Part shown: piece after piece, positions 6,138-9,149 of the stretch | Layout: each line of letters begins with the position of its first letter | How positions within the stretch are numbered: the first letter of the stretch is position 1 | NCBI GenBank assembly: GCA_033722575.1 | Contig: JAWVYU010000206.1 | Span: 1 to 9,149, forward strand | Direction of reading: 5' to 3' | Source of the DNA: GCA-2748575 sp033722575 | GTDB taxonomy: Bacteria > Pseudomonadota > Gammaproteobacteria > Pseudomonadales > Ketobacteraceae | Length of the DNA: 9,149 nt | The notes under the pieces: generated by a model | What the model saw: only the letters and a program-made list of their open reading frames with translations | What the model was told of the DNA's origin: nothing | Databases searched by the model: none | Translations under genes and position numbers: made by a program

Positions 6138-7416
6138 GATAACCAGCTCAACCAGCGCTCATTTATTAACCATTAATGGCCCCATCGGGCCATCGGTTTC
6201 TGACTACATAACCCGCGGGATATCGGATGCCGAACAGGCTGGCGCCGAGTTGATATTACTGCAGATTGATACCCCAGGGGGCCTGGATAGTGCCATGCGG
6301 GATATCATCAAGAGTATCCTGAACGCGCCCATGCCGGTGGTGGGATTCGTTGCACCGGAAGGCGCCAGAGCGGCCAGCGCCGGCACCTACATTCTCTATG
6401 CCTGCCATGTGGCCGCCATGGCCCCTGCCACTAATCTGGGTGCAGCCACACCGGTGCAAATTGGCGGTGGTGGATCGCCAATGCCAGGGGCTCCGGGTGA
6501 CGCCAAAGACAAACCAAAACCCGCTCGGGGCGCCACGGCAATGGAAAAAAAACAGATAAATGACGCTGTAGCCTATATCAGGGGGTTGGCAGATTTACGT
6601 AATCGCAATGCGGATTGGGCTGAACAGGCGGTACGTGAAGGTGCCAGCCTGAGTGCCAACGAAGCGCTGCAAAACAATGTCATTGATTTGATAGCGGGTG
6701 ATTGGGATAAGCTGTTGCAGGCCATTCATCATCGCGAAATTGAGTTTAACGGCAAACCCAGAACGTTGCAGACGGCGAACGTTGAGATAATCAGGATAAC
6801 GCCCGACTGGCGAAGTGATATGCTGGGTGTTATCGCCAATCCGAACATGGCCTATATTCTGCTGTTAATCGGTATCTATGGGTTAATTTTTGAATTCTCC
6901 AATCCCGGACTGGGTGGACCCGGTATTATCGGAGCTATCTGCCTGTTTCTGGCGCTGTACGCTTTTCAGATATTGCCCGTTAGCTATGTGGGACTGGGGC
7001 TTATCGCGCTTGGGGTCGCTTTAATGGTAGCAGAGGCCTTTGCTCCCAGTTTTGGCATTCTGGGTGTTGGCGGCGGCATTGCTTTTGTGGTGGGGTCGAT
7101 TATTTTAATGGATACCGACCTGCCCGCCTACCAGATTGCGTTTCCCTTGATTGCGGGGTTCGCTCTGTCCTCGTTTCTGCTGTTTGGCGTTGGTTTGAAC
7201 ATGGCCATGCGTGCACGTAAACTCAAGTACGCGACCGGTAATGAAAGCTGGATTGGTAAAAAGGCCATTGCCAGCGAAGCCTTCATCGGCAAAGGCCATG
7301 TAAGGGTGGAGGGCGAACGCTGGCGCGCGGAGTGCAGCGAACCTGTTGAAGCAAACGACGAAGTGATTATTGACGAGATCAATGGCCTTACATTAAAGGT
7401 CCACAAGAAAACCTGA
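6055..7416 (+). CDS. nfeD: NfeD family membrane-bound serine protease (long form, ClpP-like)
   Basis: A 453-residue NfeD1b-type protein. A signal peptide (residues about 1-27, ending AIARA) leads to a periplasmic ClpP-like Ser/Lys protease domain (about 35-235). It shows the strand-turn LLQIDTPGGLDSAM and the nucleophile motif RAASAGTYIL with Ser108. Lys166 (MEKKQINDAVAYI) is the likely general base by analogy with the Ser97/Lys138 dyad of Pyrococcus PH1510. A Gly/Pro-rich loop lies between them, as in many relatives. Four or five membrane segments follow (about 265-282, 291-309, 312-331, 335-354, 360-382), then a C-terminal OB-fold NfeD domain (about 395-453). ATG 6055 is chosen because it gives a complete signal peptide and has a weak AGGCGGG upstream; GTG 6070 is an alternative. 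The slipin gene begins 17 nt downstream. Family members cleave stomatin partners and are tied to membrane quality control. Confidence 0.93.
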   Translation: MVNCTVNSHLLKFWMLVILSSTAIARAEITSSTSAHLLTINGPIGPSVSDYITRGISDAEQAGAELILLQIDTPGGLDSAMRDIIKSILNAPMPVVGFVAPEGARAASAGTYILYACHVAAMAPATNLGAATPVQIGGGGSPMPGAPGDAKDKPKPARGATAMEKKQINDAVAYIRGLADLRNRNADWAEQAVREGASLSANEALQNNVIDLIAGDWDKLLQAIHHREIEFNGKPRTLQTANVEIIRITPDWRSDMLGVIANPNMAYILLLIGIYGLIFEFSNPGLGGPGIIGAICLFLALYAFQILPVSYVGLGLIALGVALMVAEAFAPSFGILGVGGGIAFVVGSIILMDTDLPAYQIAFPLIAGFALSSFLLFGVGLNMAMRARKLKYATGNESWIGKKAIASEAFIGKGHVRVEGERWRAECSEPVEANDEVIIDEINGLTLKVHKKT

Positions 7417-7420
7417 TCAC

Positions 7421-7426
7421 AAGGAG
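7421..7426 (+). promoter_or_regulatory. Ribosome binding site of the slipin gene
   Basis: AAGGAG lies 7 nt before the ATG at 7434, within the 17-nt gap after the nfeD stop codon. The tight spacing supports co-transcription and independent strong translation of the slipin. Confidence 0.8.
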
Positions 7427-7433
7427 AAAGGCC

Positions 7434-8189
7434 ATGAGTTATTTCACCATAAGTATTGTATTGGTATTTATAGCCCTGCTGGCGGCCAGTTTTCGCGTAG
7501 TGCGCGAGTATGAGCGATCTGTGGTTTTTTTATTGGGCCGTTTCTGGAAGGTAAAGGGCCCCGGACTTATCCTGGTGATACCGATTATTCAAACGGCACA
7601 ACGGGTTGATTTGCGTACCATCGTAATGGACGTGCCCAGCCAGGACGTGATTTCCCAGGATAACGTATCCGTTAAAGTGAATGCGGTGCTTTATTTCCGA
7701 ATCGTGGATTCAAAAAAAGCAGTGATTAATGTAGAGAACTACCACGATGCCACCAGCCAACTGGCACAAACAACCCTGCGGTCAGTGCTGGGGCAGCATG
7801 AGCTGGATGAGATGCTCTCCTCTCGCGATAAGCTCAATGCCGATATCCAGGAAATCATTGATGAACAAACAGATGCCTGGGGCATCAAAGTATCCAATGT
7901 GGAAATAAAGCACGTGGACCTGGATGAAAGCATGATTCGCGCTATCGCCAAACAGGCTGAAGCGGAGCGGGAACGGCGCGCCAAGGTAATCCATGCCATT
8001 GGTGAGCGGGAAGCATCGGAAAAACTGCTGGAAGCCGCAGAAATTCTATCCAAACAAAAAGAGGCCATGCAGTTGCGTTATATGCATACGCTAACATCTA
8101 TTGCGGGTGAGAAAAGCTCCACCATTGTATTTCCGTTGCCTGTGGATTTGATGGATAGCCTTGTAAAAAGCCATTCTGAAAAAGGCTGA
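7434..8189 (+). CDS. Slipin/stomatin-like SPFH-domain membrane protein
   Basis: A 251-residue slipin, the usual length for prokaryotic stomatins. One N-terminal membrane segment (about residues 4-20) is followed by the SPFH/band 7 domain. This shows REYERSVVFLLGRF, KGPGLILVIPII, the RVDLRTIVMDVPSQDVISQDN strand pair, and AQTTLRSVLGQHELDEMLSSR. Then comes an acidic/basic coiled coil rich in Ala and Glu (about 160-215, AEAERERRAKVI), and a short hydrophobic end STIVFPLPVDLM (229-240). Stomatins oligomerise into ring-like scaffolds in membrane microdomains. The end segment corresponds in place and character to the region that the Pyrococcus NfeD protease PH1510 cuts in its stomatin PH1511. Its position directly after nfeD fits the classic protease-slipin operon. 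QmcA/HflK-type SPFH proteins are less likely given length and neighbour. Confidence 0.93.
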   Translation: MSYFTISIVLVFIALLAASFRVVREYERSVVFLLGRFWKVKGPGLILVIPIIQTAQRVDLRTIVMDVPSQDVISQDNVSVKVNAVLYFRIVDSKKAVINVENYHDATSQLAQTTLRSVLGQHELDEMLSSRDKLNADIQEIIDEQTDAWGIKVSNVEIKHVDLDESMIRAIAKQAEAERERRAKVIHAIGEREASEKLLEAAEILSKQKEAMQLRYMHTLTSIAGEKSSTIVFPLPVDLMDSLVKSHSEKG

Positions 8190-8198
8190 CAGGTTTCG

Positions 8199-8216
8199 CG
8201 GCGGCACTTACCGCCG
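8199..8216. terminator. GC-only hairpin between convergent genes, possible weak bidirectional terminator
   Basis: CGGCGG (8199-8204), loop CACTTA, and CCGCCG (8211-8216) form a perfect 6-bp stem in the short convergent gap. It includes the stop codon of the minus-strand gene. Neither strand has a T-run after the stem, so it is not a canonical intrinsic terminator; its position between convergent genes is the main argument. Confidence 0.35.
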
Positions 8217-9032
8217 GGCCTTATCCTGCCCTTCCGGAAACTCGACAGCGTCAATATCCACCACGAAAAACGGAAAATACTGATCAGTGCCGAAGTGATT
8301 TCCGGCTTCTACATGAGCCGGCAGGCGAAACCCGCCAAAAGGTTGCAGTCGATATCGCTTTTCCGGATTGGCATTGCTCCACCGCTGGAACCGGATTTCT
8401 GTGGGCTGTCCGTCCTCTGTTAACTTAAGGTCAACTGATTGGGAAAGTCCCTGGTGCTTTATTGTAACTCGCGCATGATCAGCTGCTGTGCTTTCCCAGG
8501 TAATTCCAGGGCCGGGCAATACCGCTGCAGGAGTCCAGAAAACTGCTTCGGCGGCATAGCGCCCGAAAGCCGAACGCCTATGATCCGGGTCTCCGCCCAG
8601 ACGGGCAACCGGCAACAAACCCATTATCCAGAAGCGTGTCCAGGTATGGCTATCAGAACCGGATAGCCTCAACAGGCCGCGCTGCGCCCGCATTGACCAA
8701 ACAAACCCGTGCGGCGAGGCCAGTACCTGAGTTGCGGTAAAATCCAGATAGTTGGGGTTCTCCCGGTTACCCATGCCGAAACGTCCGGCCATACCGATCT
8801 TTGCCACCGTATAAAGCGGTGCGCCCGGCTCGATAGTGTACAGAAAATAGCGCCGCACTGGTTCGGGCAGATGTTCGACCATGTCAACAGAGAATACAGG
8901 TGGTTGTTCAGGCTGGCTAATCGCAAGCTTATACATCGCTGTCCGGTCAGCCCGGTGATCCAGCAGCCGCCAGACCACGAGAATTACCCCGCTAAAGAGG
9001 ACAACCAGCAACACAGCAATTATTGCACTCAC
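8208..9032 (-). CDS. DUF6544-like conserved membrane-anchored protein of unknown function
   Basis: A 274-residue protein starting with GTG. Residues about 3-23 form one membrane helix (IIAVLLVVLFSGVILVVWRLL), and the remainder is a soluble domain. Recognisable stretches are LPEPVRRYFLYTI, FWTPAAVLPGPGITWE, then FQRWSNANPEKRYRLQPFGG and GNHFGTDQYFPFFVVDIDAV near the end. I associate this set with the uncharacterised DUF6544 (or a closely related DUF) family; no reaction is known to me and no catalytic motif stands out. The start codon overlaps the stop of the upstream minus-strand gene as GTGA, which favours translational coupling. A GAGGGG stretch 10 nt upstream can serve as ribosome binding site. 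It converges on the slipin gene with an 18-nt gap, so it is a separate transcription unit from nfeD-slipin. Confidence 0.85.
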   Translation of the reverse strand: MSAIIAVLLVVLFSGVILVVWRLLDHRADRTAMYKLAISQPEQPPVFSVDMVEHLPEPVRRYFLYTIEPGAPLYTVAKIGMAGRFGMGNRENPNYLDFTATQVLASPHGFVWSMRAQRGLLRLSGSDSHTWTRFWIMGLLPVARLGGDPDHRRSAFGRYAAEAVFWTPAAVLPGPGITWESTAADHARVTIKHQGLSQSVDLKLTEDGQPTEIRFQRWSNANPEKRYRLQPFGGFRLPAHVEAGNHFGTDQYFPFFVVDIDAVEFPEGQDKARR

Positions 9033-9149
9033 CCTGTACCCCCCTCAATTGGATGCGATCCGGCCAGTCCCTGGGTAATAGTAAAGGCAATGTCCGTAAG
9101 CGGCCAGGGTTGATCCGGCTTGCACCAGGAACTCCAGGGCCGGTGTTCA
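9029..9149 (-). CDS. C-terminal end of an unrecognised protein (partial, cut by window end)
   Basis: On the minus strand, one frame is open from the window edge to a TGA at 9031-9029 and gives about 39 residues. It includes HRPWSSWCKPDQPWPLTDI and ends SHPIEGGTG. The composition (three Trp and a Cys among the first 18 residues, no low-complexity run) looks like real coding sequence. The stop overlaps the GTG start of the downstream DUF6544-like gene by 4 nt (GTGA), the typical arrangement of coupled genes in an operon. I do not recognise the family from this fragment; the rest lies outside the window. Confidence 0.65.
   Translation of the reverse strand, partial: EHRPWSSWCKPDQPWPLTDIAFTITQGLAGSHPIEGGTG

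Noticed and set aside
6442..6546. Gly/Pro-rich loop of NfeD considered as an unusual insertion
   Set aside because: Flexible Gly/Pro/Lys-rich loops between the catalytic Ser and Lys are common in proteobacterial long-form NfeD proteins.
8709..9113. Plus-strand open frame opposite the DUF6544-like gene
   Set aside because: The minus-strand frame has coherent family motifs and a membrane anchor, and the upstream fragment is coupled to it. The plus-strand product looks like a mirror of coding sequence.

Overview
The window looks like chromosomal DNA from a free-living Gram-negative bacterium, most likely a gammaproteobacterium. The clues are strong Shine-Dalgarno sites, three lipobox signal peptides, a NarL/LuxR-type receiver fragment, and an NfeD-slipin pair of proteobacterial type. 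Base composition is moderate. No tRNA, rRNA, CRISPR array, transposase or integrase is visible. The genus cannot be named from this sequence.

Layout, left to right. (1) The first 121 bases hold the N-terminus of a response regulator on the minus strand, cut by the window edge. (2) A 227-bp divergent intergenic region follows. (3) Three predicted lipoprotein genes then run in tandem on the plus strand, with gaps of 34 and 32 nt. The first (349-2658) is an outer-surface protein with six PKD/REJ-like repeats of 91-95 residues. The second (2693-5284) has the fold signature of a subtilisin-like S8 protease but seems to have lost its catalytic residues. It continues into a Ca-binding-like loop and a C-terminal beta domain. 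The third (5317-5910) is small, with an Fn3-like and a Cys-rich part, and ends at an amber codon beyond which coding-like sequence seems to continue. (4) An NfeD-type membrane serine protease (6055-7416) and a slipin/stomatin SPFH protein (7434-8189) follow, 17 nt apart: the well-known protease and membrane-scaffold partnership. (5) Converging on these from the minus strand are a DUF6544-like membrane protein (8208-9032) and the end of an unrecognised gene upstream of it (9029-9149). The two overlap by 4 nt (GTGA), so they are probably translationally coupled.

How the genes may work together. NfeD-slipin is a recognised module in which the NfeD Ser/Lys protease can cut the C-terminal hydrophobic stretch of its stomatin partner; that stretch is visible here. 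The lipoproteins run in the same direction with no obvious terminator before nfeD, so one transcript is possible, but a functional link is inference. The most unusual points are the subtilase-like pseudoprotease lipoprotein, the amber and apparent frame change after the third lipoprotein, and the Asp at +2 of that lipoprotein, which by E. coli rules would keep it in the inner membrane beside NfeD.
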